Assembly (NCBI GenBank): GCA_023375785.1
Contig: SZWC01018767.1
Coordinates: 6,669-49,142, forward strand
Reading direction: 5' to 3'
Length of the DNA stretch: 42,474 bases
Source: Penium margaritaceum
Taxonomy: Eukaryota > Streptophyta > Zygnematophyceae > Desmidiales > Peniaceae
The notes beneath the pieces were generated by a model. It was not told the origin of the DNA, did no database searches, and saw only the letters and a program-made list of their open reading frames with translations. The position numbers were made by a program, and so were the translations under genes. Within the stretch, counting starts at the first letter, position 1. Each line of letters starts with the position of its first letter. Of the stretch, positions 19,867 through 30,578 are shown piece by piece.

Positions 19867-21038
19867 TGTTAGAGGTTGAAAATCGAAAGTGGTTTGGTTT
19901 ATGGCTGCAAGCTCTAGGTTTCTTGCTGCTTGTATAGAGATCTTTCATTCTCGGCAAGAAAGCATGGACTATCTTGATCCTATGAAACCAAAGGGACACA
20001 ACTGAGAAATGAATCTCTTCATTGATAGTACAAAGTACAAAGTACAAGTATCAGCCTTCACACAACTATGTGCAAAGAACTAAGTTGCATGGCATCCCAG
20101 ATGGGACAATCCTTGTCAGGCCTTCAAGGTTGACGAAGCAAGGGATCTTGGCACTGCCACTGTCTTCAAGGTAGTCAGGCCTCTAGGTAGTGAGGCATCC
20201 TCAACCTAGCCTGCCACAAAAGTGCCAGTCTTATAGGGGTATTTTATGCAACTTCAGCAGAGTCTTGTCTTGACTCTATTCACCAAGGTGACAATAATGA
20301 TAGAGAAGGTAAAATCTGAAGCCCTTAAAGTATTGACGCTGCTATATGTGAGAGAGTTGTTATTGAGGTGTGCCAAGACCGCCGCCTTATATACATCTGG
20401 TCTTGGAAATTTGACCGCCTGGAAGAGAAGCTTCCTCATTTGTGGTGTTAGTATTCACCTCCTATCTTTGCAAATATGAAGCTTCTCCGTCAAGGAAGCT
20501 TCCTCCAGCTCTATGATGTTACTTGGTGCCATAGCCAGCTTTAGGGAAGCTTCCTAATGAACGAAGCTTCATCCAAATTCACGGTGAAGGTTTTTCATCA
20601 TGTGGCTTCCTTCGGAAGCTATCCTACTACACCGTTTACTCTTCACAGGTTGATGTAGTTTCGGAGATCCTTGTACATGTGGTACATGTTGTTTCCCAAC
20701 CTTCAGTGCATGGAAGCTAGGCAAGAATAGGTAATCCTGCCTTGTGTATGTGTGTAGCACTGTGTAGTGTGAAGCTCCCCATTCTGCCTAGGAATGGATA
20801 AAGGGCATGCGCTACCGCGTGTGCATGCCTACGCACTATGTACAATACAAGCCCTTTACACCCCAAGGGCCTGGATGCCAGAAAAAATATCTGGCGGTTG
20901 ATAAGGAAAATTTTGAGTAGTTTTGGACCTGGTAATGTCACCGTAAAACTTTTCATGCCTTGTTTGGTCTACCGATTGCCATACCGACATCAGTGTTGTG
21001 GAGCATACATCTAGCATAGTGATTGTACAGCTCCAACA
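19867..21038 (-). repeat. LTR-F: minus-strand LTR (1,172 bp)
   Basis: It starts TGTTAGAG and ends CTCCAACA, an inverted pair (TGTTRGAG) with TG...CA ends. It abuts CTCCCCATCAATT at 21039, which on the minus strand is a polypurine tract directly before TGTTGGAG, so this is the 3' LTR of a minus-strand element whose body lies to the right. It interrupts the last bases of the Cop-A 3' LTR. It contains five GAAGCTTC palindromes. The internal body is mostly lost in or beyond the assembly gap. Confidence 0.72.
20427..20570. promoter_or_regulatory. Cluster of five GAAGCTTC (GAAnnTTC) motifs in LTR-F
   Basis: GAAGCTTC occurs at 20427-20434, 20478-20485, 20495-20502, 20546-20553 and 20563-20570. Each is a head-to-head GAAnnTTC pair, the core of a heat-shock element; a full HSE usually has three alternating units, which I do not see. 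The cluster lies within the LTR, where a promoter would be. Heat-responsive LTRs are known from plant copia elements of the ONSEN type; the link here is an inference. Confidence 0.45.
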
Positions 21039-21051
21039 CTCCCCATCAATT
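21039..21051 (-). promoter_or_regulatory. Polypurine tract of the LTR-F element
   Basis: On the minus strand the sequence AATTGATGGGGAG lies immediately before the LTR start TGTTGGAG. The same junction is repeated at 21546-21558 after the gap. Confidence 0.65.
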
Positions 21052-21107
21052 GCTATACTGGTGGTATGATCCCCTCTTACTGTTCTTTGGCTTCAAAGAA
21101 ATTCCTC

Positions 21108-21394
21108 NNNNNNNNNNNNNNNNNNNNNNNNNNNNNNNNNNNNNNNNNNNNNNNNNNNNNNNNNNNNNNNNNNNNNNNNNNNNNNNNNNNNNNNNNNNNN
21201 NNNNNNNNNNNNNNNNNNNNNNNNNNNNNNNNNNNNNNNNNNNNNNNNNNNNNNNNNNNNNNNNNNNNNNNNNNNNNNNNNNNNNNNNNNNNNNNNNNNN
21301 NNNNNNNNNNNNNNNNNNNNNNNNNNNNNNNNNNNNNNNNNNNNNNNNNNNNNNNNNNNNNNNNNNNNNNNNNNNNNNNNNNNNNNNNNNNNNN
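21108..21394. other. Assembly gap (287 N)
   Basis: A run of undetermined bases. No feature can be called here. Confidence 0.99.
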
Positions 21395-21614
21395 ATCTGG
21401 CGGTTGATAAGGAGAATTTTGAGTAGTTTTGGACCTGGTAATGTCACCATAAAGCTTTTCATGCCCTTGTTTGGTCTACCGATTGCCATACCGACATCAG
21501 TGTTGTGGAGCATACATCTAGCATAGTGATTGTACAGCTCCAACACTCCCCATCAATTGCTATACTGGTGGTATGATCCCCTCTTACTGTTCTTTGGCTT
21601 CAAAGAAATTCCTC

Positions 21615-21864
21615 GAGTGGCTTCCTGAAAATGTTTTCGAGAAATTGAAGCCATGTTGTCCTGCCGGTGAGAGGTTGGTCAGAAAACAATTCAATGTTGG
21701 CCAGTGGTGCTAAGGAAAAAACATTTTCTTCGTTTCCGGGATCATTGGTTGCCGAAACATGTGCGAAGCCTTTTTCGGGCTTCGGGAGACTGAAGCTTGA
21801 TAAGTTGGCAAAAAGAAAAGTAGTTGGGTCGAGTTTGGGCCACTCGAGGAAAATGGAGCAACAA
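21615..21864. other. Unassigned segment right of the gap
   Basis: This continues from the LTR-F internal side to the start of hAT-2 similarity. A 73-codon frame (21667-21888) has no recognisable domain. It may be untranslated sequence of the LTR-F element. Confidence 0.35.
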
Positions 21865-22449
21865 GGAGCAAGTCAAATTCGGAGGTGAAAGGAGGGATTC
21901 ATGAGGCGTGGGTGCGAGAAGCTATTTCAGATTCCAACCTCGTCACGTTTGGACAGGGTTTGAGCATTTATCAGTTTGTTTTCTTTGTTTTTTTTTTTTT
22001 GTCTCTCGCGCCTACTTGCTCCAGGACAGTGAGTCTCTGAATCTGTTGATTGTTTTCTGTGTACAAGATCTATCAAAGATGATTCTTTTGCACAGAATTT
22101 ATGTTTTCTCTCACACACCATGTTTTTCCACGGAATTAAAAAAAAAAAACGCAATCCTTTTACAGGCTCGTATGGATCTTGTCGATTAGATTCAGTACTT
22201 CTCCATTGAGTACAGTGGAACTTATCTTGTACCGTGGTAGAATGCGGACTTCAAGCAAGGGTATATTGTATACCGCGGTACTCCTAAAAAACCGCGGTAA
22301 TTTTCCAATACCGTACAAACCGCAGTAGCTATACTAGTATTGGTGTAGAGCTGCCTGAAAACCATAATACCGTGGTATTTATGCCGTGGCAGTCTGGTAC
22401 CACGGTAAAAAAGTACCGTAGTACTGAATACCATGATATTGTAGCCGTG
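21865..22449. mobile_element. hAT-2 family, partial copy
   Basis: It aligns with 29977-30568, the right half of the hAT-2 element. Shared sequence includes GGAGCAAGTCA, GGTGCGAGAAGCTATTTCA, TTTGGACAGGGTTTGAGCAT, GAGCTGCCTGAAAACCATAA and many TACCGCGGTA-like palindromes (22230-22445). The right end reads TAGCCGTG where the relative has CAGCCCTG. The left end is not identifiable, so this copy is truncated or its start was lost near the gap. It lies directly against the truncated end of the Gyp-1 integrase. Confidence 0.7.
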
Positions 22450-22454
22450 GTTTC

Positions 22455-23660
22455 AAACAGTCAGCTCCGCAAAGTTTGATGTTGTTTGAGATGAGAAGAA
22501 ATTTGTTGCCTGCGGCGAAAACATCGTCATTGCGATGTCGGTCAGCTACTCTTTTCATTGCCACTTGTGTCTCCGCAAGTGTCTGCCATGTTTCATCCCA
22601 TATGGTGGAGAAGTTGCGGCGTTGGAATTCAACCGTGGGAATGTTGCTCTAGATGTGTAGTCTGGCTAGTGTGGTAGGAGATTTTTCATACACCACTTCA
22701 AACGTAGTTTTACCCGTTGCGGTGGAGATCTCTAAATTATACGCAATTTCAATGATTGGGAGTTTTTGTGCCCAATCCGTCCCATGAGGTTCACATAATA
22801 CTTGGAGAAGTTGTTTGAGCATTTGGTTGGTCTGCTCGGTTTGGCCATCGGTTTGAGGATGGAATGCCGTTAAAAGCTAGATCCGACTGTCGTAGCGAGT
22901 CATCAGTTTCCACCAAAAACGGCAAGTGAATCGACCATCTCTTTAGCTTGTAATGGTTTACGGCACGCCGTGTAGCCGCACAATGCGATTTAAAAACAGT
23001 CGCCCTGTTCCATTTGTGGTGATAGTGGTGGTAGTAGAAATAAATTAAGAATTTTTTAAAACCTCTTGACAACCAGAAGGATTGCGCCATATCCCTTGGG
23101 TGTTACTGGTAGTCCTGTCACGAAGTCCATGGAGATGTCATTCAAGGGTTCCGTTGGAATGGGTAGCGGCTGTAGAAGTCTGGGTGGCCATGTGCGACAA
23201 GATTTTTGTCGCTAACACGTGTCGCAAGATTTGCACAAGTTGGTCGCATCGGATTGCATCTTCTCCCGCCAGTAGTGTTTTACTAGCTTCCTCAATGTCT
23301 TTTCTTCTCCAAAATTTCCACCTGGCCCAATGTCGTGGCAATCTTCGAGCAGCATGCGGTGGAGTTCATTTTTCGGGAGAACGACCACCTGGCGAGTGAA
23401 TCATCACTGCCAATAGGGTGCGTCATACCACAATTGTGCCTCATCGTATCCGCCATGCTGGTCGTAGCCTTGTGTGAAAAACTTCTTGAGATACAAATCT
23501 CGTTGTAGCTATAGCATTGCTGCATCAGCCATGAGAACTGATCGGCGGCTGAGTGCGTCTGTTGGGTTGGTTTTGCCTGGTCAGTCCTAAACATCATAGT
23601 CGAACCCGGATTCGAGGAACTCCATCCATCAGGTTTGGCGTTGATAGAGGTTTGGCTATG
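22455..23660 (-). pseudogene. pol: Gyp-1 integrase (broken)
   Basis: Reading the minus strand across frame changes, a zinc-binding segment comes first (HDIGPGGNFGEEKTLRKLVK, YWREKMQS, LCKSCDTC, about 23230-23350). Next is PIPTEPLNDISMDFVTGLPV with the first catalytic Asp (about 23100-23160), GRLFLNRIVRLHGVP (about 22960-23010), and AFHPQTDGQTEQTNQMLKQL with the Glu (about 22800-22870). HGTDWAQKLPIIEIAYN and a C-terminal part follow, ending near 22455. The phrase FHPQTDGQTE is diagnostic for gypsy integrase. It is non-functional. Confidence 0.82.
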
Positions 23661-23703
23661 ACCTTGAATATTTCAGCGCATGATGGTCGGTGCGCACGAT
23701 GCA

Positions 23704-24240
23704 TCAGCGGCATTGCAGATAGCACTGCCATGTATTAAATGCATGTACGATTGCCAACATCTCCTTGTTGAGTACGGCGTAATTGAGCTCCGGTCTGCAT
23801 AATTTTCTTGACATGTATGCGACCAGTTGTTCTCCGTTGCCATGGTCTTGTAGGAGGACTGCGCCAATGACTCGATCTATGGTGTCCATAGCCATGACTT
23901 TGTCTACCGTTGGATCGGCCAATTTTAGGGCTGGCGTCGAAGTCAGAGCGTTCTGCAAAGCGGTGAATACTTCTTGTTTGCTGTCTTCCCACCTCCAACT
24001 GTTCTCTTTCCCAGTGAGGTCAAAGAGAGGCACTGACACTGAGGCATAATCCCATACAAAGCGCCAGTAGTAATTGCAGTAGCTGAGTAAAACTTGAACA
24101 TCTTGAACGTTGGTCAGCGCCAGCCAACCAATGACTACTGCCACTTTTTTCGGATCAATGGTGATCCTCCCGTCGTTGATGACATGACCCCAAAAGTCGA
24201 TCCAACGGCGATCAAAGTCACACTTTAAGAGGTTTCCCAA
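23704..24240 (-). pseudogene. pol: Gyp-1 RT C-terminus and RNase H, copy 1
   Basis: A 178-codon open frame. It has FDRRWIDFWGHVINDGRITI (RT thumb), KVAVVIGWLALTNVQDVQVL, LSYCNYYWRFVWDYASVSVP, then the tether and RNase H: VGRQ-like acidic segment, DRVIGAVLLQDHGNGEQLVA and YMSRKLCRPELNYAVLNKEM. These are standard gypsy blocks (compare GHVVS, FLGLANYYRRF, IGAVL, SRKL). The first catalytic Asp of RNase H falls in AMDTIDRVIGAVL. It is contiguous with the integrase to the left. Confidence 0.85.
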
Positions 24241-24244
24241 AAAC

Positions 24245-24770
24245 TCTCTTTTTGTAAAACTTCAAGATACATGACTACTTTCCATCGTGCTCCTCCGGGG
24301 TGCGACTGTAGACCTGGATGTCATCAAGATACACTACAACAGAATCGTCAAGGTACGGGCGGAAACTATTCTTCATCAGGCCATGAACATTGCCGGGGTA
24401 TTTGTAAGTCCGAATGGTAATACCATGAACTTGAAACGCCTGAAACGTTGGAACACCATCTTCTCACCGTCAGCGTCCACCATGCAAATCTGGCGAAAAC
24501 CGTTGTATAGGGTTATATTGGTGAAAATTCAAGCCCCTATGAGTTTTTAAAACGTTCGTTGGCTCAGGCAACAGGATAGTGGTTCTTCATGGTAGCGTTG
24601 TTCAACGCACTGTAGTCCAAGCAAATCCGCATTCCTCCAGTTCTCTTTTTTACAAACAGTACAAGTGCGGTGTTTGTTAACGTTGATGGGAGGATGAACC
24701 CCTGACCAAGCATCTCATCCAGCTCCTCTTTTAGTTCGGTCAATTCGTGGTCGCTCATCTGATAGGCCCC
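24245..24770 (-). pseudogene. pol: Gyp-1 reverse transcriptase fingers and palm, copy 1
   Basis: The minus strand reads [40 protein letters not shown] and [12 protein letters not shown], then after a stop and a short damaged stretch FRQICMVDADGEKMVFQ-like sequence, MVLPFGLTNTPAMFM and the catalytic YLDD (24320-24331) in VVVYLDDIQVYS. All landmark RT motifs are recognisable, but at least two frame breaks separate them. Confidence 0.83.
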
Positions 24771-25490
24771 TCAAACCGTGGGTCCGCTGCCCGGTTTCAG
24801 TTCAGTGTGATGGTCTATATCCCGTTGAGGTGGTAGGATTTTTGGGAGTTTGTTGGAGAATAATTCCGCAAACCCTTGGATGAGTGGTGCCAACTCTTTA
24901 GGTACCATCGCAAACTTTGTTGATGCCAATGAGGTTGATGGGGCCGACGAGAATGATGAGTCATGTGTTGCCACTTTCACTTCTTCCATTCGCTCGAGAT
25001 GTATGAGCCACTCTGAGCTCCTTGCCGTATGCATTATTTGGCCACGTTCAGCGGTGTCAATAGCACAGATTGTTGCTTTTTTGCTACCATGGCTTCCTCT
25101 CTTGTTTCCACCTCTGTTGCTTCCACCGCTGTTGCTTCCACCGCTGCTGCTTCCGCTGTCGTCTTCCGTCCCATGCGCAAAAGTTGTTGTTTGACAGGAT
25201 CAATATCCACGAAGACTTTGCCTCCGTTTCAATCAACATGCGGATTGTGTCAGTATAGGAATGTCATCCAAGAATGATTTTGTGGTCACTCATTGGACAA
25301 GACCTCCAAACCATTACATCCCACAGATCCCCCACTTGTAGTCGTAGTGGTTCTCGGAGTCTCTGTATTTGCAATCTTTTGTGGACGATTTTTCCTTCAA
25401 ACACCCCTTGTTTGTTCTACAAACCCAGCTTGCGAACCATGTCGTTGCTTACAAAACTCTGAGAAGCCCCTCCATCCAATACTTCCAGTA
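24771..25490 (-). pseudogene. pol: Gyp-1 protease region, copy 1
   Basis: Between RT and the single N the minus strand encodes a protease-like end (LEVLDGGASQSFVSNDMVRK, split by the junction; D-G-G-A where D-S/T-G-A is usual). A triplicated 15-bp Gln/Arg/Trp/Lys repeat (KQQRW units, about 25108-25160) follows. Then comes an acidic spacer ending KILPPQRDIDHHTELKPGSG, the usual entry to gypsy RT. Changing Ser/Thr to Gly at the active site would impair the protease. Confidence 0.7.
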
Positions 25491-25491
25491 N
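25491..25491. other. Single undetermined base at a repeat junction
   Basis: The N separates two nearly identical 1.67-kb segments, which suggests a joined pair of contigs or a patched repeat. Confidence 0.95.
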
Positions 25492-27160
25492 CCAGTTGTT
25501 CTCCGTTGCCATGGTCTTGTAGGAGGACTGCGCCAATGACTCGATCTATGGTGTCCATAGCCATGACTTTGTCTACCGTTGGATCGGCCAATTTTAGGGC
25601 TGGCGTCGAAGTCAGAGCGTTCTGCAAAGCGGTGAATACTTCTTGTTTTCTGTCTTCCCACCTCCAACTGTTTTCTTTCCCAGTGAGGTCAAAGAGAGGC
25701 ACTGACACTGAGGCATAATCCCATACAAAGCGCCAGTAGTAATTGCAGTAGCTGAGTAAAACTTGAACATCTTGAACGTTGGTCAGCGCCAGCCAACCAA
25801 TGACTACTGCCACTTTTTTCGGATCAATGGTGATCCTCCCGTCGTTGATGACGTGACCCCAAAAGTCGATCCCACGGCGATCAAAGTCACACTTTAAGAG
25901 GTTTCCCAAAAACTCTCTTTTTGTAAAACTTCAAGATACATGACTACTTTCCATCGTGCTCCTCCGGGGTGCGACTGTAGACCTGGATGTCATCAAGATA
26001 CACTACAACAGAATCGTCAAGGTACGGGCGGAAACTATTTTTCATCACGCCATGAACATTGCCGGGGTATTTCTAAGTCCGAATGGTAATACCATGAACT
26101 TGAAACGCCTGAAACGTTGGAACACCATCTTCTCACCGTCAGCGTCCACCATGCAAATCTGGCGAAAACCGTTGTATAGGGTTATTTTGGTGAAAATTCA
26201 AGCCCCTATGAGTTTTTAAAACGTTCGTTGGCTCAGGCAACAGGATAGTGGTTCTTCATGGTAGCGTTGTTCAACGCACTGTAGTCCAAGCAAATCCGCA
26301 TTCCTCCAGTTCTCTTTTTTACAAACAGTACAAGTGCGGTGTTTGTTAACGTTGATGGGAGGACGACCCCTGACCAAGCATCTCATCCAGCTCCTCTTTT
26401 AGTTCGGTCAATTCGTGGTCGCTCATCTGATAGGCCCCTCAAACCGTGGGTCCGCTGCCCGGTTTCAGTTCAGTGCGATGGTCTATATCCCGTTGAGGTG
26501 GTAGGATTTTTGGGAGTTTGTTGGAGAATAGTTCCGCTAACCCTTGGATGAGTGGTGCCAACTCTTTAGGTACCATCGCAAACTTTGTTGATGCCAATGA
26601 GGTTGATTGGGCCGACGAGAATGATGAGTCATGTGTTGCCACTTTCGCTTCTTCCATTGGCTCGAGATCTATGAGCCACTCTGAGCTCCTTGCCGTATGC
26701 ATTATTTGGCCACGTTCAGCGGTGTCAATAGCACTGATTGTTGCTTTTTTGCTACCATGGCTTCCTCTCTTATTTCCACCTCTGTTGCTTCCACCGCTGT
26801 TGCTTCCACCGCTGCTGCTTCCGCTGTCGTCTTCCGTCCCATGCGCAAAAGTTGTTGTTTGACAGGATCAATATCCACGAAGACTTTGCCTCTGTTTCAA
26901 TCAACATGCGGATTGTGTCGGTATAGGAATGTCATCCGAGAATGATTTTGTGGTCACTCATTGGACAAGACCTCCAAACCATTACATCCCACAGATCCCC
27001 CACTTGTAGTCGTAGTGGTTCTCGGAGTCTCTGTATTTGCAATCTTTTGTGGACGATTTTTCCTTCAAACACCCCTTGTTTGTTCTACAAACCCAGCTTG
27101 CGAACCATGTCGTTGCTTACAAAACTCTGAGAAGCCCCTCCATCCAATACTTCCAGTACC
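25492..27160 (-). pseudogene. pol: Gyp-1 protease-RT-RNase H, copy 2 (duplicate of 23823-25490)
   Basis: A near-identical second copy at a distance of 1,669 bp, with scattered single-base differences such as the HLERMEEVKV/DLEPMEEAKV change. It contains RNase H and RT thumb (25499-25909; starts in GEQL), YLDD at 25989-26000, the KQQRW repeat and the D-G-G-A protease site (about 27110-27160). This copy is contiguous with gag on its right, whereas copy 1 is contiguous with integrase on its left. One complete element can therefore be traced if the duplication is collapsed. Confidence 0.85.
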
Positions 27161-28620
27161 GTTATGTGACTTTTGCATCCTCGAGGTCGCACTCTTACTA
27201 GTATCGCCCGTTGGTCGTCCTTGTACCCCTCGTCAAACTCTGTTATGTCAAGAACCTTCTATAGCACTGTAGGCCCTTTAGATCGCCGATCGTTTGATGC
27301 AAATCGCTCCTCACGGACAAGAGTTGTGTCTTTCACTCCTGCCCTTTGCCTTTTCCCGACACATTTTTTCTGCGACTTCCTCCCATTTCTGGCCTGCTCC
27401 TTACTTCAACAGCCGCGAGCAATATGCCCAATTTTTTTGTAGTTGTAGCAGGTGTGCGTATCTCTCTGGTTGACAACGTCCACTTCTATCGGAGTCGAGG
27501 AGTCCTCTGACTAGCTTTTTATGTTCCCATGATAACTGTGGTTGGGGGTTTGCCAGCCATACGATTCATGGATCCGAGCGTTGTAGTCGATGTTGTCGAT
27601 TCTTTTTGCTGCTGCAATCATTCGCGGTAAGTCGTTTTGGATGCCAAAAATGGCAATCGCTCATCGGATGTCTTGTTTGAGGCAGTTGTTGTAGTGAAAA
27701 TAGAGCTCTTTGGGGTGATTTTTGCACCAAAGATTAACTCACAGAATCTCCGCTTGTACTCTGTCATGCTACGCTACTGGAGGAAACACATGAGCTTGTG
27801 CCTAGCGTCAGAATTCTCGTTCAGTCATCCAAATCATGTGAGCATCGTGTGGAAGAAATCTTTCCAGACAGTTGGTGGAGTCTGCACGTCTTGCCATTGC
27901 GGGTTGATCTGCTCCAAGGGTAGAACGCCAGTGATCGGTGAAATGTTATGGGTTTTGTTGGCCTTCGATGATGTTCTGCTAGACTTCTGCTGCCGTTGGA
28001 TGGCCTTTAGATCAAACCACCAACTTAGTGTCGTGCCACACAAAAGTGGGGCATTGAGGTCAAATGTTTTACTGTCGTTGACCCCAGCAACGGTGAAGTA
28101 AACCTCTTGAAATGTTAGCCACATCCACACAGTTCATCCCTTTGAGTCTGCAGGATGGAATGGTTCTTGAGGGGCTGGGCAAATCTTAGGTTTGCTTGAG
28201 AATTGGGTTATTCTTTCGACGAGCACCGTCTCTTGTGTACTTGTATTGTAAAGAGCATCCTTCGCGACGTTGAGCTGTTGGAGAAGATGGTTGATTCCCT
28301 CGAGCGCAGAGATACGGTTTGCCAGTTCCACATTGAAACGTGCCTCTCCTCCAGTGTCACCTGTCATTCCTCCTATCGTTGTCCAGGCTGTCTGTAGGGG
28401 TGGCTGGTGTACTGCCATTAGATCTGCGACCGGATTGGTCGTTGTAGCCGTAGGGGTTGATCCACCTATCGCATAGCCTGCCACGCCAACGTTCGTTGCC
28501 GCTCGAAGGTTTTCTTGCATAGGTACGTTGTGCTCCTCCATTGCAGAAGTCATTGCCGAAGACCCGCTGCTGGTCGTCAGATGCGCTCGCTCGCTTCACA
28601 TAGTAGTCGTAAACTCTGCG
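27161..28620 (-). pseudogene. gag: Gyp-1 gag
   Basis: The minus strand has an N-terminal part (28134-28553, 139 codons) with a helical segment FNVELANRISALEGINHLLQ and a Gln/Thr-rich start. A capsid part (27834-28130) follows with LNAPLLCGTTLSWWFDLKAI, comparable to the gypsy Gag block LxGxAxxWW. A zinc knuckle lies at 27409-27450, reading CYNYKKIGHIARGC: the second Cys is Tyr, one base from Cys, so the CCHC site is damaged. Lys/Arg-rich sequence leads to the protease. Frame breaks separate the parts. Confidence 0.75.
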
Positions 28621-28709
28621 AAGTCTTGATGTGCGAGATGCGTTGACGGCTTGTGTGAGGTAGTCCTCCGGATGGGTAAAGTAGTTGGATGCCCCTCTAA
28701 TTGCGCTGT

Positions 28710-28721
28710 GCTCTCAAACCA
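28710..28721 (-). promoter_or_regulatory. Gyp-1 primer-binding site
   Basis: On the minus strand TGGTTTGAGAGC directly follows the LTR end ATACA. It resembles the initiator-Met tRNA site TGGTATCAGAGC with two changes. Confidence 0.72.
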
Positions 28722-29277
28722 TGTATTATGCCAAGTGTAACATAGATGGTGAAAAGGCAAAAGTTGCAAGCCAGAACATGATTGAGAGTTTTGGACACTT
28801 AAGCAATTCATAACTAGCAGTAAGTATACTTCGATGACAAGTTTCAGAATGATCAAACATATATACACAAGTGACGAGTTACGAGTGAGGTATTCTCGGG
28901 GTCGTTGGGTCGATCGTCCAGCAACGCGTGTCGAGTGGCGTCGTGAGTGGTCGAATTCGAGAAGCTGTGCCGAGAAGTTGGGGGGGCTTCAAGAATTGAA
29001 GGCAAAGATACGATATACATCTTTATACATCTAGATATGTCTCCATGTGTCAAGAAGTTGACCCAAAGGTCGTGATACCTCCGTACATTATTTTGGAAAG
29101 TCGTCGGAGTTGTCAGAAAGTGCGAGGAGGTTTGCCGGAGGGCGAGGGTAGTTGGCCGAATTGCCCTCAACCGCCGGTGTGAAAAATCGAGGTCTTGACG
29201 AGCGGTGGGCTCTTTGTGTAATGACAGAAATATCCACTCAGAAACATTGGGAACTCGTGTACATCTGGTACATAACA
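28722..29277 (-). repeat. Gyp-1 5' LTR (556 bp)
   Basis: On the minus strand it starts TGTTATGTACCAGATGTACA and ends GGCATAATACA, with the required TG...CA ends, placed exactly between the primer-binding site and flanking DNA. No second copy is present because the 3' side of Gyp-1 is lost. An open frame of 141 codons inside it (28853-29278) has no known domain and is treated as chance. Confidence 0.75.
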
Positions 29278-29287
29278 TATTCCTAAG

Positions 29288-30568
29288 CAGGGTTGACGGA
29301 AGTACCGTACTCTCATCCGTATTAGTCTCTTTTATATTTGCTTTTTAGTGCCATGTACATTCTCCTGTATTTGGTTATTTGTGAATTCTTTGAACGAGGA
29401 ATCTGGTGGGAAACATTCCTTTTCCGGGAACGAAATGTGTGCTTCACGTGTCTCGACATGTACTTTTGGTGTGAAGGAATTTTTCACGTGACACATGGGC
29501 GAACTAAAAAAGTTAACGTACACGAACATGGGTGATAGTAAGGTATGACCAGCACCGTAGGTCACTGTGATTTTGTACCGCGGTATTGCAGTACTGCGGT
29601 ACGGTGTTTTTTTGCAGTACCGGTACGGTATCTGTACTAACCTGTCACGGTATCCTTCAATCATACTGTGGTATTTTGGCGTGGTATTTTACCGCGGTAC
29701 CATTCAACAAACAAACATCAAAATGCATGTTTACCAATGTCGCATTACTTGTTGGGCTGTCGAGCATCATGTTCTGTAGGTGGTCGAATGCAACTTTGGC
29801 AGGGTCACAAACGTCGAGTGGAACACTTATGCTTTAATGATGTCTATTTTGATTAAATCATCAAGCTTCCATTCTCCTTGAAAGAAGGAGACTGACCTTA
29901 TAGGTTGAGACCCTCAACTCAGGGGTATTGCTTTCAAAATATCCAAGCATGTTTCCTCACCCTCCACTCAACATCGCAACGAGGAGCAAGTCAGATTTGG
30001 AGGTCAAACGTGGGGTTCACGGGGTGTGGGTGCGAGAAGCTATTTCAATTTTTAAGCTTATCGCGTTTGGACAGGGTTTGAGCATTCATCAGTTTAATGT
30101 TTTCTGTCTCTCACGTCTACCCGCTCTGGGACAAGGTTTTTTTTTTTAATAAAAAATTTATAAATAAAATTTGTAGACTGTTTTTCGATCTACAAGATTT
30201 TTCAAAGATACTTGTTTGTAAGAAATTTATGTTTTCTCTCGGGCGCCATGTTTTTTTTCACGCAAAGAAACGTTATTCTCTCAAATCGTATGTATCTTGT
30301 CAATTAGATTCAATACTTATCCAATGAGTACCGTGGTACTGATTTTGTACCATGGTAGAATGCGACCTTCAAGCAAAGGGTGTACCGTGTACCGCAATAC
30401 ACCTAAAATACCGCTATATTTTTCCAGTGCCATATGGACCGCAATAGCGGTACCAGTATCTGTATTGAGCTGCCTGAAAACCATAATACCCCGGTATTCA
30501 TGCCATGATAGTCTGGTACCGCAGTACTTAAGTACCAAGGTACTGAATACCGCGATATTACAGCCCTG
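29288..30568. mobile_element. hAT-2: non-autonomous hAT transposon with TACCGCGGTA repeats
   Basis: A 1,281-bp unit starting CAGGGTTG (29288-29295) and ending CAGCCCTG (30561-30568), an 8-bp inverted pair with one mismatch, of the common hAT form CAGGGYTG. It is flanked by TTCCTAAG (29280-29287) and TTCCCAAG (30569-30576), an 8-bp target duplication with one mismatch. Both inner flanks carry palindromes related to TACCGCGGTA (29575-29700 and 30328-30555). There is no transposase frame. A partial relative lies at 21865-22449. The element sits three bases beyond the Gyp-1 LTR. Confidence 0.85.
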
Positions 30569-30578
30569 TTCCCAAGGG

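Larger units (their letters stand above)
20889..21614. repeat. Near-identical 220-bp copies flanking the assembly gap
   Basis: 20889-21107 and 21395-21614 are the same sequence with only a handful of differences (for example GAAAA/GAGAA, CCGTAAAAC/CCATAAAGC and a one-base indel). The 287 Ns lie exactly between them. Each covers the last 150 bp of LTR-F and the start of its internal region. This most likely reflects two contig ends or alleles that were not merged. Confidence 0.85.
22455..29277 (-). mobile_element. Gyp-1: Ty3/gypsy retrotransposon, 3' truncated
   Basis: On the minus strand the order is 5' LTR (28722-29277), primer-binding site, gag with a zinc knuckle, protease, reverse transcriptase, RNase H and integrase, which is the Ty3/gypsy order. 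The integrase C-terminus and 3' LTR are missing where hAT-2-like sequence begins. A 1,669-bp part (protease to RNase H) appears twice around a single N. Stops and frame changes occur throughout, so the element is inactive. Confidence 0.85.

Noticed and set aside
21023..21546. Open frames on both strands crossing 21108-21394
   Set aside because: They consist mainly of undetermined bases in the assembly gap.
27637..28101. 154-codon plus-strand frame
   Set aside because: It is antisense to Gyp-1 gag, which has a zinc-knuckle remnant and capsid-like block on the minus strand.
28853..29278. 141-codon minus-strand frame
   Set aside because: It lies wholly within the Gyp-1 LTR and has no domain; LTRs rarely code.
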